Source: Neobacillus cucumis
GTDB taxonomy: Bacteria; Bacillota; Bacilli; Bacillales; Cytobacillaceae
NCBI RefSeq assembly: GCF_002860255.1
Contig: NZ_PGVE01000037.1
Span: 84,452-148,451 of the forward strand
Direction of reading: 5' to 3'
DNA length: 64,000 nucleotides
The notes under the pieces were generated by a model. It was not told the origin of the DNA. It saw only the letters and a list, made by a program, of their open reading frames with translations, and did no database searches. Positions 16,523-25,149 of the stretch are shown piece by piece (position 1 is the first letter of the stretch; each line of letters opens with the position of its first letter). Both the position numbers and the translations under genes were made by a program.

Positions 16523-18142
16523 ATGAAGAAAAAATGGTCTTTTAAACTGCTGTTTATATCACTACTAGCCTTTAGTATGTTATTGGCTGGCTGTAACAGC
16601 AAAACAAATGAAGCAACAGGAGGAAAGAAAGATTCAACTTCAGGAAACGTATCTAAAAAGGATACACTTGTCTATGGCCGTGGTGGAGATTCAACATCAC
16701 TCGATCCAATCACCTCCACCGAAGGTGAAACATTTAAAGTAACCGAAAACATTTTTGAAACATTAATTCAATATGGTGACCAAGATACCACTATTCATCC
16801 GGGACTAGCTGAATCATGGGAAGTTACTCCTGATGGATTAACTTACAAATTTAAACTTCGGCAAGGAGTTAAATTCCACGATGGTACGGATTTTAATGCA
16901 AAAGCGGTTGTTTTTAACTTTGACCGCTGGATGAATGGAAACGCAGACAGCTTTCCTTACTATACCATGTTTGGTGGTTTTAAAGGGGAAAAAGGCCACG
17001 TTATTAAGGAAGTGAAAGCCATCGATGATTACACAGTACAATTTGTTTTGACAAGACCGCAAGCACCATTCCTTAAGAACTTGGCGATGTCTCCGTTTGG
17101 AATTGCGAGTCCTGAGGCTGTTAAAAAATACGGTGATAAATTTAGAGAACATCCAGTAGGAACAGGTCCATTTAAATTCGTTGAATGGAAGCAAAACGAT
17201 ACAATCACTCTTGAGAAAAACCCGGACTACTGGCAAAAAGGCTACCCTAAGTTAAACAAAGTTATTTTCCGTGTCATTCCTGAAAATACAGCCCGTCTTA
17301 ACGCCCTTGCTAATGGAGAAATTGACATAATGGATGGTTTAAACAATTCAGATGAGGCAACAGTAAAAGCTAATGACAAGCTTCAAGTAATTGAACGTCC
17401 ATCTATGAACGTAGGGTATATTGGATTAACTACCACACATAAACCATTTGATAATAAACTAGTTCGTCAGGCTATGAATTACGCCATTGATAAAAAAGCT
17501 ATTATCAACGCTTTTTATGGAGGAAAGGCTTTAGAGGCTGCCAATCCAATGCCTCCTTCCATTGAAGGCTATAATAAGTCAATCGAGCCATATCCATATG
17601 ATTTAGAGAAAGCAAAACAATTACTAAAAGAAGCAGGTTACGAAAAAGGATTTGAAACTGACTTGTGGGCTATGCCTGTAGCGCGTCCATATATGCCTGA
17701 AGCACAGAAGGTTGCAGAAGTTATTCAAGAAAGCTTAAGTAAAATTGGTGTTAAAGCCAAAATACAATCTGTGGATTGGGCAACTTATTTAGATAAAGCA
17801 ACTAAAGGTGAATTTGATATGTTCATGCTTGGGTGGACAGGTGATAATGGCGACGCTGATAACTTCTTATACACTTTGCTTGATAAAGACAGTATTGGAA
17901 GCAATAACTATTCTTATTATAGCAATGACCAATTACATGATATTTTAATTAAGGCGCAGACAGAAACAGACCAAGCTAAGCGTAATGCTCTTTACGAGCA
18001 AGCTCAGGTCATTATCCATGATGATGCACCTTGGGTTCCACTGGTACATTCCACACCATTATTAGCTGCAGGGAAAGACGTGGTTAATTACTTGCCACAT
18101 CCAACAGGCTCAGAAGCATTAACAAAAGTAGAATTTAAATAA
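16523..18142 (+). CDS. Dipeptide/oligopeptide-binding lipoprotein (DppA/DppE-like)
   Basis: A 539-residue SBP_bac_5 family protein anchored by a lipobox Cys (LLAGC, Cys24) and followed by a polar linker. The family motifs are present: the LAESWEVTPDGLTYKFKLR region near residue 95-115, and NYAIDKKAI near 325. It captures peptides for the ABC transporter encoded on either side. The absence of a strongly specific motif leaves the peptide length and a possible glutathione specificity open. Confidence 0.9.
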   Translation: MKKKWSFKLLFISLLAFSMLLAGCNSKTNEATGGKKDSTSGNVSKKDTLVYGRGGDSTSLDPITSTEGETFKVTENIFETLIQYGDQDTTIHPGLAESWEVTPDGLTYKFKLRQGVKFHDGTDFNAKAVVFNFDRWMNGNADSFPYYTMFGGFKGEKGHVIKEVKAIDDYTVQFVLTRPQAPFLKNLAMSPFGIASPEAVKKYGDKFREHPVGTGPFKFVEWKQNDTITLEKNPDYWQKGYPKLNKVIFRVIPENTARLNALANGEIDIMDGLNNSDEATVKANDKLQVIERPSMNVGYIGLTTTHKPFDNKLVRQAMNYAIDKKAIINAFYGGKALEAANPMPPSIEGYNKSIEPYPYDLEKAKQLLKEAGYEKGFETDLWAMPVARPYMPEAQKVAEVIQESLSKIGVKAKIQSVDWATYLDKATKGEFDMFMLGWTGDNGDADNFLYTLLDKDSIGSNNYSYYSNDQLHDILIKAQTETDQAKRNALYEQAQVIIHDDAPWVPLVHSTPLLAAGKDVVNYLPHPTGSEALTKVEFK

Positions 18143-18151
18143 TTGGTATAC

Positions 18152-18180
18152 AAAGGGGAGGGATTTTCCCTCCCTTTTTA
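18152..18180 (+). terminator. Terminator between the binding protein and permease genes
   Basis: AAAGGGGAGGGA...TCCCTCCCTTTTT forms a GC-rich stem with a T-tail inside the five-gene transporter cluster. Confidence 0.8.
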
Positions 18181-18204
18181 ACAAGAGGAAAATTAAATCT
18201 GACT

Positions 18205-18254
18205 ATGAGAATTGTCCAGCTCCAGCTCCTGACCAAGGCGCTTGCACTTTTCTG
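18205..18254 (+). repeat. Deleted copy of the AGCTCCAGCGCC/GGCGCTTGCGCTTTTC repeat
   Basis: Only the outer ends of the longer repeat seen at 32996-33120 are present here: TGAGAATTGTCCAGCTCCAG is joined directly to TGACCAAGGCGCTTGCACTT. It sits between the terminator and the ribosome site of the permease gene. Confidence 0.75.
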
Positions 18255-18272
18255 ACAAAAGAGGTGAAGAAT

Positions 18273-19280
18273 GTGTTTACTTACACTGTCCGTCGTGTAT
18301 TCTCTTTAATCCCCGTTTTAATTGGAATGACTCTAGTTGTTTTTGCGATTATTCATGCTATTCCTGGGAACCCAGCTCAGGTGATTCTTGGACAAAGAGC
18401 AACGGCTGAATCGGTTGCTACCCTGACAAAGGAATTAGGATTGGACAGACCATGGTACATACAATATGTAGATTATATTAAAGCATTACTTCATGGAGAC
18501 CTAGGGACCTCACTGAGGACGAGAGGTCCAATTAATGAAGAAATTTGGTCTTATCTGGCAGCAACCGCTGAATTAACGATTGTTGCCATGTTTATTGCCG
18601 TGGTCATTGGAGTAAATGCCGGAATTATCAGTGCCTGGTTTTCGAGATCATGGTTTGACTATGCAGCGATGGTCCTTGCCCTAATTGGGGTATCACTGCC
18701 TATTTTTTGGCTTGGTCTAATGGAACAGTGGGTATTCTCCATTCATTTAGGCTGGCTTCCAACGACAGGAAGAGAGGATGTTAGAGATCCTGTCTCGGCG
18801 ATCACAAATCTATATTTAATAGATACGTTATTACAAGGAAGATTTGATCAGTTTATTGTGGTCCTCAAACATTTGATTCTGCCAAGCTTGGCTCTTGCAA
18901 CAATTCCAATGGCGATCATAGCACGAATGACTCGTGCAACTATGCTAGAAGTGATGAAATCTGATTACATCCGTACAGCAAGGGCAAAAGGATTAAGTAT
19001 GTTTTGGGTGGTTTATAAGCACTCATTAAAAAATGCCATTATTCCTGTACTAACAATTATTGGGCTTCAAACAGGCCTTCTTTTGGGCGGAGCAATCTTA
19101 ACTGAAACAATTTTTGGCTGGCCGGGAATCGGAAGATATTTATACGATGCGATTGGTTATCGCGATTATCCAGTGATTCAATCAGGTATTTTAATCATTG
19201 CAGCCATCTTTGTACTTATTAATCTTATAGTGGATTTATTATACGTCTTTGTTGATCCAAGGATTAAATATACAAAATAA
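18273..19280 (+). CDS. dppB: Di/oligopeptide ABC transporter permease (DppB-like)
   Basis: A 335-residue permease with six helices. The EAA loop is SDYIRTARAKGLSMFWVVYKH, split in the middle of the C-terminal half, and the N-terminal RRVFSLIPVLIG motif is typical of DppB. GTG 18273 gives the family N terminus (VFTYTVRR) and has AGAGGTGA at the right distance; GTG 18264 is three codons longer. The operon is interrupted upstream by a terminator and a repeat, so a second promoter or readthrough must supply this gene. Confidence 0.92.
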   Translation: MFTYTVRRVFSLIPVLIGMTLVVFAIIHAIPGNPAQVILGQRATAESVATLTKELGLDRPWYIQYVDYIKALLHGDLGTSLRTRGPINEEIWSYLAATAELTIVAMFIAVVIGVNAGIISAWFSRSWFDYAAMVLALIGVSLPIFWLGLMEQWVFSIHLGWLPTTGREDVRDPVSAITNLYLIDTLLQGRFDQFIVVLKHLILPSLALATIPMAIIARMTRATMLEVMKSDYIRTARAKGLSMFWVVYKHSLKNAIIPVLTIIGLQTGLLLGGAILTETIFGWPGIGRYLYDAIGYRDYPVIQSGILIIAAIFVLINLIVDLLYVFVDPRIKYTK

Positions 19281-19296
19281 AGGAGGGAGTTTTTGA

Positions 19297-20196
19297 GTGG
19301 CGGAACTTGCAAAAAAAGAGGTAAATATAACTGCAGTAATGGTTGAAGAGCAGCAGATACCACCTTGGAAGGAAGCATGGCTTTCATTTTATAAAAACCG
19401 ATTAGCATTAGCTGGCTTGGGAATAGTGATTTTTTTTATCATTTTAGCCATCTTGGCACCTGTCATTGCTCCATATAGTTTTAAAGAGCAAGTGTTAGCA
19501 GACAGAATGCTCCCTCCTTCAAATGATCATTGGTTCGGCACAGATGATTTTGGCCGGGACATCTTCTCACGTATTGTTTATGGAGCAAGAATATCCTTGT
19601 GGGTCGGTTTTTTCTCCGTTTTAGGATCGGTTGTTTTTGGAACAATGTTAGGAATCGTAGCAGGGTATTATGGCCGTTGGATAGATACAATTATCTCGCG
19701 CATTTTTGATATCATGCTTGCATTCCCCAGCATTTTATTAGCTATTGCAGTTGTTGCCATTCTTGGTCCATCATTACAGAATGCTTTAATAGCCATTGCA
19801 GTGATTAATATTCCCAATTTTGGACGTCTTGTCCGTTCAAAAGTCTTGAGTGTAAAACAGGAAGAATATATTATGGCGGCAAGAGCAGTGGGAATGAAGG
19901 ATACACGAATCCTCATCCGGCATATTTTACCTAATAGTATTTCCCCGGTTATTGTTCAAGCAACTTTAGCGATTGCCACTTCTATAATTGAGGCAGCAGC
20001 CTTAGGCTTTCTTGGAATGGGAGCTCAGGCGCCGACACCGGAGTGGGGGAAAATGCTGGCAGATTCAAAAAATTATATTACCCAGGCTCCCTGGACACTC
20101 TTTTTTCCAGGAATAGCGATTATGCTGACGGTGTTAGGGTTTAATTTAATGGGGGATGGTCTCCGGGATGTACTTGATCCAAAGATGAAAAATTAG
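19297..20196 (+). CDS. dppC: Di/oligopeptide ABC transporter permease (DppC-like)
   Basis: A 299-residue permease. A cytoplasmic N-terminal segment precedes a first helix at about residues 30-55, and the ATPase-contacting loop is EEYIMAARAVGMKDTRILIRH, seen in two adjacent stretches near residue 185-205. The periplasmic-domain pattern HWFGTDDFGRDIFSRI is diagnostic of DppC/OppC. GTG start with AAGGAGGGAG upstream. Confidence 0.92.
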   Translation: MAELAKKEVNITAVMVEEQQIPPWKEAWLSFYKNRLALAGLGIVIFFIILAILAPVIAPYSFKEQVLADRMLPPSNDHWFGTDDFGRDIFSRIVYGARISLWVGFFSVLGSVVFGTMLGIVAGYYGRWIDTIISRIFDIMLAFPSILLAIAVVAILGPSLQNALIAIAVINIPNFGRLVRSKVLSVKQEEYIMAARAVGMKDTRILIRHILPNSISPVIVQATLAIATSIIEAAALGFLGMGAQAPTPEWGKMLADSKNYITQAPWTLFFPGIAIMLTVLGFNLMGDGLRDVLDPKMKN

Positions 20197-20219
20197 AGAT
20201 AAATAGAAGCTTTAAATAT

Positions 20220-20246
20220 AAGACTCCAAAGGGGTCTTTTTCTTTT
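20220..20246 (+). terminator. Terminator of the dipeptide transporter operon
   Basis: AAGACTCC pairs with GGGGTCTT (one G-U) around AAA, followed by TTTCTTTT. Confidence 0.8.
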
Positions 20247-20382
20247 AGAGTAGCTGGTTTACGCTCAAATTCTCACATAAACATTGTTTTTCTATAGGGT
20301 GAAACATTATAATTATGACAAGATAATGTCATATATTTCTGAAAAAAAATTATAGATACATTTTTTAAGGGGGGAATTAAAA

Positions 20383-20940
20383 ATGGTATATCGGGATTCT
20401 TCTTTTTTAAAAGAGATGAGTATTGTTTTTATAGGGTTTATGGGTGTTGGAAAAACAACGATTGGAAAAGCGGTCGCTAAAAAGTTGTATCGCGATTTCA
20501 TTGATATTGATGCTGAAATAGAAAAAGAGTACGGCATGCCAACTTCACAAATATTTAATCAAATTGGAGAAAAGGCCTTTCGTGAAAAGGAAAAAAGTGT
20601 AATTACAAATTTATGTTCGCAGAAGATGAAGGTTATCTCTCTTGGTGGAGGGGCATTTTTACAGGAAGAAATCAAACAAGTATGTTTAGAAAATTGCCTT
20701 GTTATTTTTCTAGACTTATCTTGGGAGAATTGGAAGGATCGAATTAGTTTAATTATTGACAGCCGGCCCGTATTACAAGGTAAGTCGTTAGATGAAATCG
20801 AAGAACTGTTTTATAAGCGTCAGGAGATTTATGCGGTTCATCATTCTAAAGTATCAACCGATAACCAGGATGCAGAAGAAATAGCAGAGTATATTGTCGA
20901 ATCATTAAAGCTGGCCTGGGAATTATATGGTGTTAAGTAA
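20383..20940 (+). CDS. aroK: Shikimate kinase
   Basis: A 185-residue NMP-kinase-fold enzyme phosphorylating shikimate at O3. The P-loop is GFMGVGKTTIG, the shikimate-binding DIDAEIE follows, and the glycine-rich GGGAF and the lid Arg in SRPVLQG are present. The start has AAGGGGGG about 10 nt upstream. An 11-codon N-terminal extension precedes the first core beta strand; ATG 20416 would give a family-length N terminus but has a poorer ribosome site. It is followed by aroD 55 bp away. Confidence 0.9.
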   Translation: MVYRDSSFLKEMSIVFIGFMGVGKTTIGKAVAKKLYRDFIDIDAEIEKEYGMPTSQIFNQIGEKAFREKEKSVITNLCSQKMKVISLGGGAFLQEEIKQVCLENCLVIFLDLSWENWKDRISLIIDSRPVLQGKSLDEIEELFYKRQEIYAVHHSKVSTDNQDAEEIAEYIVESLKLAWELYGVK

Positions 20941-20995
20941 CAATGTAACCTCAAGGAACTCATATTTTAAATGAAGAAAAAGGATTGGGGAAAAC

Positions 20996-21760
20996 ATGAA
21001 AAAAATAATTGAAGTCAGAGGTACTACCATTGGAGAAGGTGCTCCGAAAATTTGTGTTCCCATGGTAGGGCTAACCTTAGAACAACTAATCGAGGAAGCT
21101 AACTATTTAAAAACGTTGGATTTGGATGTAGTAGAGTGGCGTGTTGATTTTTTTGAAAATGTGGAGGAAATAGAAAAGGTAAAAGAGGCCTTAATCCAGA
21201 TACGTGAGATTCTTTCAGGAATTCCACTTGTGTTTACATTCCGCAGTGCTAAAGAGGGCGGGGAAAAAGAGGTTAGCGATGCCTTTTATTTTGGGTTAAA
21301 TAAAAATATTGTAAAAACAGGTCTGGTGGATATTGTAGATGTTGAGCTATTTAATGAAGAAAATGAAGTTAAAGCATTAATAGATGCAGCACATGCTCAA
21401 AAAGTTTTTGTCATCATCTCTAATCATGATTTCCATGGAACTCCTTCAAAAGAAGAAATAATTTCGCGTTTACGTAAGGCACAGGAATTGGACGGGGACC
21501 TTCCTAAAATAGCGGTCATGCCTAAAAGTACGTCTGATGTACTTACATTGCTGGATGCCACTGCTACTATGAACGAACAATATGCTGATAGACCAATCAT
21601 TACTATGTCTATGTCCGGGAAGGGTGTTATAAGCCGCTTAGCTGGAGAAATCTTTGGCTCAGCCTTAACTTTTGGAGCGGCCAAAAAGGCTTCAGCACCA
21701 GGGCAGGTAGCGGTTAAGGAACTGCGAAACGTATTGAATCTGCTCCATACTAGTCTATAA
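20996..21760 (+). CDS. aroD: 3-dehydroquinate dehydratase, type I
   Basis: A 254-residue TIM-barrel enzyme that dehydrates 3-dehydroquinate through a Schiff base. The general base His is in ISNHDFHGTP, the Schiff-base Lys in PKIAVMPKS, and the substrate-binding EWRVDFFE segment lies near residue 47. It is the class I enzyme found in Bacillus, encoded with aroK here as a small shikimate-pathway unit. Confidence 0.92.
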   Translation: MKKIIEVRGTTIGEGAPKICVPMVGLTLEQLIEEANYLKTLDLDVVEWRVDFFENVEEIEKVKEALIQIREILSGIPLVFTFRSAKEGGEKEVSDAFYFGLNKNIVKTGLVDIVDVELFNEENEVKALIDAAHAQKVFVIISNHDFHGTPSKEEIISRLRKAQELDGDLPKIAVMPKSTSDVLTLLDATATMNEQYADRPIITMSMSGKGVISRLAGEIFGSALTFGAAKKASAPGQVAVKELRNVLNLLHTSL

Positions 21761-21777
21761 CAATATTATTTCATTTG

Positions 21778-21810
21778 AAGTTCCTGGATAATCAGGAACT
21801 TTTTCTTTTA
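21778..21810 (+). terminator. Terminator after aroD
   Basis: AAGTTCCTG-gataat-CAGGAACTT is a perfect 9-bp stem followed by TTTCTTTT. Confidence 0.9.
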
Positions 21811-21868
21811 TAGGATCATAGGATTTTCTTTTATTTGCATATAAAATGTATAATCTTACATAGGAAAA

Positions 21869-21882
21869 TGTAAGCGTTTACA
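21869..21882 (+). promoter_or_regulatory. cre site (CcpA) upstream of argC
   Basis: TGTAAGCGTTTACA is a perfect palindromic match to the cre consensus TGWAANCGNTNWCA. It is centred about 60 bp upstream of the argC -35, a position where CcpA could act on initiation. Confidence 0.75.
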
Positions 21883-21896
21883 AAAAGAAACGCATA

Positions 21897-21911
21897 AATT
21901 TTCAGTAAAAA
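21897..21911 (+). promoter_or_regulatory. CodY-like box upstream of argC
   Basis: AATTTTCAGTAAAAA matches 12 of 15 positions of the CodY motif AATTTTCWGAAAATT and lies 24 bp upstream of the -35. Binding is inferred only. Confidence 0.45.
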
Positions 21912-21934
21912 TCAAAAATTAGGTCATTTAAGTA

Positions 21935-21971
21935 TTGAATATTTATATAGTTGTATGTATAATAATTCATT
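21935..21971 (+). promoter_or_regulatory. argC promoter with overlapping ARG box
   Basis: The -35 TTGAAT (21935-21940), a 17-nt spacer and -10 TATAAT (21958-21963) form a good sigma-A promoter. TATGTATAATAATTCATT (21954-21971) matches the arginine-repressor ARG box pattern TNTGNATWWWWATNCANA at all but the last position and covers the -10, so AhrC/ArgR with arginine should block initiation. Confidence 0.8.
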
Positions 21972-21997
21972 ATGAAAGTGACTTGGGAGTTGAAGAA

Positions 21998-23035
21998 ATG
22001 AAAGCTGCTATTATCGGTGGAACAGGTTATGGATCAATCGAGTTAATCAGGTTAATCAATAAGCACCCATATTTGGAGATTGGTTCAGTTGTATCCAACT
22101 CCCAAGCAGGGGTTAATTTTAGTGATGTGTATCCACATCTTTCAGATATTGTTGTTCAACCACTTGAAACATTTGATGCTAATAGATTAAGTGAAGATAA
22201 TGAAATTGTTTTTCTTGCTACCCCCTCAGGTGTAAGCAGTAAACTTGCACCACAGCTGCTTGAAAACGGGATAAAGTGTATTGACCTTTCCGGAGATTTC
22301 CGGCTAAGGTCAGCTGAAGAGTACGAAAATTGGTATAAACATTCATCACCAGAAGAGAAGTACTTAAAACAGGCAGTGTACGGTTTAAGTGAAATCTATA
22401 AAGAGGAAATTAGGGAGGCAAGCTTTATTGCTAATCCCGGCTGCTATCCGACAGCAACTACTCTTGGTCTTTTACCAATCATAAAATCTAAATTAGCTGA
22501 TGAAAATTTTATTATTATTGATGCGAAATCTGGGGTATCTGGGGCCGGAAGAGGTTTGTCATTAACTTCTCATTACTCGGAGATTAATGAAAATGTTAAA
22601 GCTTATAAACTAGGAAAACATCAACATATACCAGAAATAGAACAAGTTCTCTCAGATGAGGGTGGTAATCCAATAACGATTACCTTTACAACACATCTTG
22701 TTCCCTTGACAAGGGGAATCATGTGCACGATGTATGTGCATCTGAAAGAAAAAATTCCAACAAAAAAAGTTATTGATTTATATAAACAATTTTATCAAGA
22801 ATCTCATTTTATAAGAGTACGCCCTGAAGGGAATATACCTTCAACAAAAGAAGTTATGGGATCAAACTTTTGTGATATTGGTTTGCATGTGGATGAACGG
22901 ACCAATCGGTTAACTGTCATTTCCGTTATCGACAATTTAGTAAAAGGAGCTGCAGGTCAAGCGATTCAGAATGCCAACCTCATGAATGGCTGGGATGAAC
23001 AAACTGGGCTTACTGATTTACCAATGTATCCATAA
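21998..23035 (+). CDS. argC: N-acetyl-gamma-glutamyl-phosphate reductase
   Basis: A 345-residue NADPH enzyme, third step of arginine synthesis. The Rossmann motif is GGTGYGSIEL, with GYGS in place of the common GYTG, and the active-site Cys is in NPGCYPTATTLG. GKHQHIPEIEQ and HLVPLTRGI are family motifs. ATG 21998 has GGGAG 8 nt upstream; a longer in-frame TTG at 21935 lies in the promoter and is rejected. First gene of the arginine operon. Confidence 0.95.
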   Translation: MKAAIIGGTGYGSIELIRLINKHPYLEIGSVVSNSQAGVNFSDVYPHLSDIVVQPLETFDANRLSEDNEIVFLATPSGVSSKLAPQLLENGIKCIDLSGDFRLRSAEEYENWYKHSSPEEKYLKQAVYGLSEIYKEEIREASFIANPGCYPTATTLGLLPIIKSKLADENFIIIDAKSGVSGAGRGLSLTSHYSEINENVKAYKLGKHQHIPEIEQVLSDEGGNPITITFTTHLVPLTRGIMCTMYVHLKEKIPTKKVIDLYKQFYQESHFIRVRPEGNIPSTKEVMGSNFCDIGLHVDERTNRLTVISVIDNLVKGAAGQAIQNANLMNGWDEQTGLTDLPMYP

Positions 23036-23108
23036 TGAAAAGATTAATAATTTACTAGTTAAAATGCCCGGTTAAATGCCAAGGGGAAACTTAAGGGGGA
23101 AAAGAAAA

Positions 23109-24338
23109 TTGACACAGGCCACATCAACCAACAAGATCGTTGTACTTGGAAATGAAAGTGTAACCTTACCAAAAGGGTATAAAGCGGGCGGTATGCATTG
23201 CGGAATTAAAAAGAAACGCCTTGATTTAGGATATATCGTATCGGAAGTTCCAGCAGCAGTAGCAGGAGTTTATACAACTAATATTTTTCAAGCGGCGCCA
23301 CTAATCGTAACACAAGAAAGTATAGCAAAAGAAAATAAAATTCAAGCGATACTTGTCAACTCCGGTAACGCCAATGCTTGTACAGGTGAGCAGGGGTTAC
23401 TTGATGCAAGCCAAATGCAAAAGAATTTCGCAGACCAGTTAGGCATAGAGCCTCATCTGGTTGCAGTTACCTCAACTGGTGTCATTGGTGAATTACTACC
23501 AATGGATTCAATTAATAATGGAATAAGCCAAATTCTTGAATCTGAATATGAACACGAGGAGAATTTTAAACAAGCGATTCTAACAACCGATACATGTATC
23601 AAACAAATTGGCGTTCAATTAACAATAGGTGGAAAAACAATTTCAATCGGCGGTGCTGCAAAAGGTTCAGGGATGATCCATCCGAATATGGCGACAATGC
23701 TTGGCTTTGTGACAACGGATGCGAATATAGCCCAAGAAGACCTGTTATTTGCGTTAAAGGATATTACAAATCAAACATTTAACATGATAACGGTGGATGG
23801 AGACACAAGTACTAATGACATGGTATTAGTTATGGCGAACGGATTAGCAGGCAATGAACAGCTAACAAAGGAACATCCTGACTGGAGCAGCTTTGTAGAG
23901 GGATTAGGAATTGTCTGTAAGGAACTTGCCAAAAAGATTGCAAGAGACGGGGAAGGGGCAACCAAGCTTGTAGAAGTTCAAGTAACTGGGGCCTTCAGCA
24001 CAGATGCAGCTAAAACTGTTGGTAAATCAATTATTTCCTCTAATCTCGTAAAAACAGCCATTTATGGAACCGATCCTAACTGGGGACGAATTGTCACAGC
24101 CGCAGGATACAGTGGGGTTCCAATTGTCCCGAATTTATTAGAGGTATCCATTGGCCATTATAAAGTGTTTGAAAAGGGCTTACCATGCCAGATTGTTGAA
24201 GAAGAAGTAAAAAGCTACTTAGAACAAGAGAATGTTGTTATATATGTTGACTTAAATCAAGGTGAATACAGTGCAACAGCCTGGGGATGCGACCTTACTT
24301 ATGACTATGTAAAAATTAATGCATCCTACCGCACTTAA
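23109..24338 (+). CDS. argJ: Bifunctional ornithine acetyltransferase / N-acetylglutamate synthase
   Basis: A 409-residue proenzyme that recycles the acetyl group from N-acetylornithine to glutamate, removing the need for argE. The self-cleavage site with nucleophilic Thr is in GSGMIHPNMATMLGF. NSGNANACTG and the C-terminal GTDPNWGR and the AWGCDLTYDYV ending are typical. TTG 23109 is chosen because AAGGGGG lies 9 nt upstream and the N terminus aligns with family length; ATG 23076 is an 11-codon extension without a site. Confidence 0.93.
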   Translation: MTQATSTNKIVVLGNESVTLPKGYKAGGMHCGIKKKRLDLGYIVSEVPAAVAGVYTTNIFQAAPLIVTQESIAKENKIQAILVNSGNANACTGEQGLLDASQMQKNFADQLGIEPHLVAVTSTGVIGELLPMDSINNGISQILESEYEHEENFKQAILTTDTCIKQIGVQLTIGGKTISIGGAAKGSGMIHPNMATMLGFVTTDANIAQEDLLFALKDITNQTFNMITVDGDTSTNDMVLVMANGLAGNEQLTKEHPDWSSFVEGLGIVCKELAKKIARDGEGATKLVEVQVTGAFSTDAAKTVGKSIISSNLVKTAIYGTDPNWGRIVTAAGYSGVPIVPNLLEVSIGHYKVFEKGLPCQIVEEEVKSYLEQENVVIYVDLNQGEYSATAWGCDLTYDYVKINASYRT

Positions 24339-24351
24339 GGGAGGACTTAAA

Positions 24352-25149
24352 ATGAAATATTTAGTCATTAAGTGTGGCGGAAGTGTGTTAGAAAATCTGC
24401 CAAGATCCTTTTATGAAGATATTGTCAAAATGCATAAATCCAGTGAGTGGACTCCAATTATCGTTCATGGCGGAGGCCCATTAATTACTTCCTTATTAAA
24501 AAGTTTAAACGTTGAAACCAAATTCGTGAACGGACTAAGAGTAACGGACCATCAAGTGTTAGATGTTGTTGAAATGGTATTAAGCGGGTCGGTTAATAAA
24601 CAGGTAGTTAGAAACCTTGTAGAAGTAGGCGGAAATGCTCTAGGGATTAGCGGTGTGGATGGAGGCTTGCTAAAGGCTGCGCCAACACCTAATGCAAAGA
24701 CACTAGGATTTGTAGGAGAAGTCGTTGAAGTGAATCACAGCATCATCGAAGGTATTGTCAACCAAGGCTTTATTCCAGTAATCTCTCCTGTTGGAATCGA
24801 TGCAAGTGGGCAGCGTTACAACATAAATGGTGATATTGCGGCCTCAGCGATTGCCAAATCATTAGAAGCAAACCTTTGTTTCATCAGTGATATTCCAGGT
24901 ATCTTAGTTGATCATGACGGAGTAAAAACAAAGCTCGATAAGGTCTCAAAGGCCATTATTGAACAAATGATAGAAGACGAAACTATATATGGCGGGATGA
25001 TTCCAAAGGTTCAAGCTGCAATTGACGGTCTTGTTCATAACATCCCTGAAGTTGGAATCATTAATGGATTTGAAAAAAATAGTCTATTGGATTATTCAAA
25101 CGGCAAATGCGTCGGTACAAAAATTGTCTTAGAAGAGGAGATAGCGTAA
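24352..25149 (+). CDS. argB: Acetylglutamate kinase
   Basis: A 265-residue amino-acid-kinase-fold enzyme phosphorylating N-acetylglutamate. KCGGSVLE, HGGGPLI and the DIPGIL segment mark ATP and substrate sites. ATG 24352 has GGGAGG 7 nt upstream, 13 bp after argJ. The short form without an N-terminal helix corresponds to the arginine-insensitive class, so pathway control is probably transcriptional (inference). Confidence 0.94.
   Translation: MKYLVIKCGGSVLENLPRSFYEDIVKMHKSSEWTPIIVHGGGPLITSLLKSLNVETKFVNGLRVTDHQVLDVVEMVLSGSVNKQVVRNLVEVGGNALGISGVDGGLLKAAPTPNAKTLGFVGEVVEVNHSIIEGIVNQGFIPVISPVGIDASGQRYNINGDIAASAIAKSLEANLCFISDIPGILVDHDGVKTKLDKVSKAIIEQMIEDETIYGGMIPKVQAAIDGLVHNIPEVGIINGFEKNSLLDYSNGKCVGTKIVLEEEIA

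Noticed and set aside
16838..17236. 132-codon ORF on the minus strand
   Set aside because: It lies wholly inside the peptide-binding lipoprotein gene, has no ribosome site and its translation is low-complexity and Cys/Lys/Phe-rich.
21935..21997. Longer argC start at TTG 21935
   Set aside because: It coincides with the -35 and ARG box of the argC promoter; ATG 21998 has a proper ribosome site and matches the family N terminus.
23594..23782. 62-codon ORF inside argJ
   Set aside because: Same-strand shadow frame of a well-supported gene with no ribosome site.
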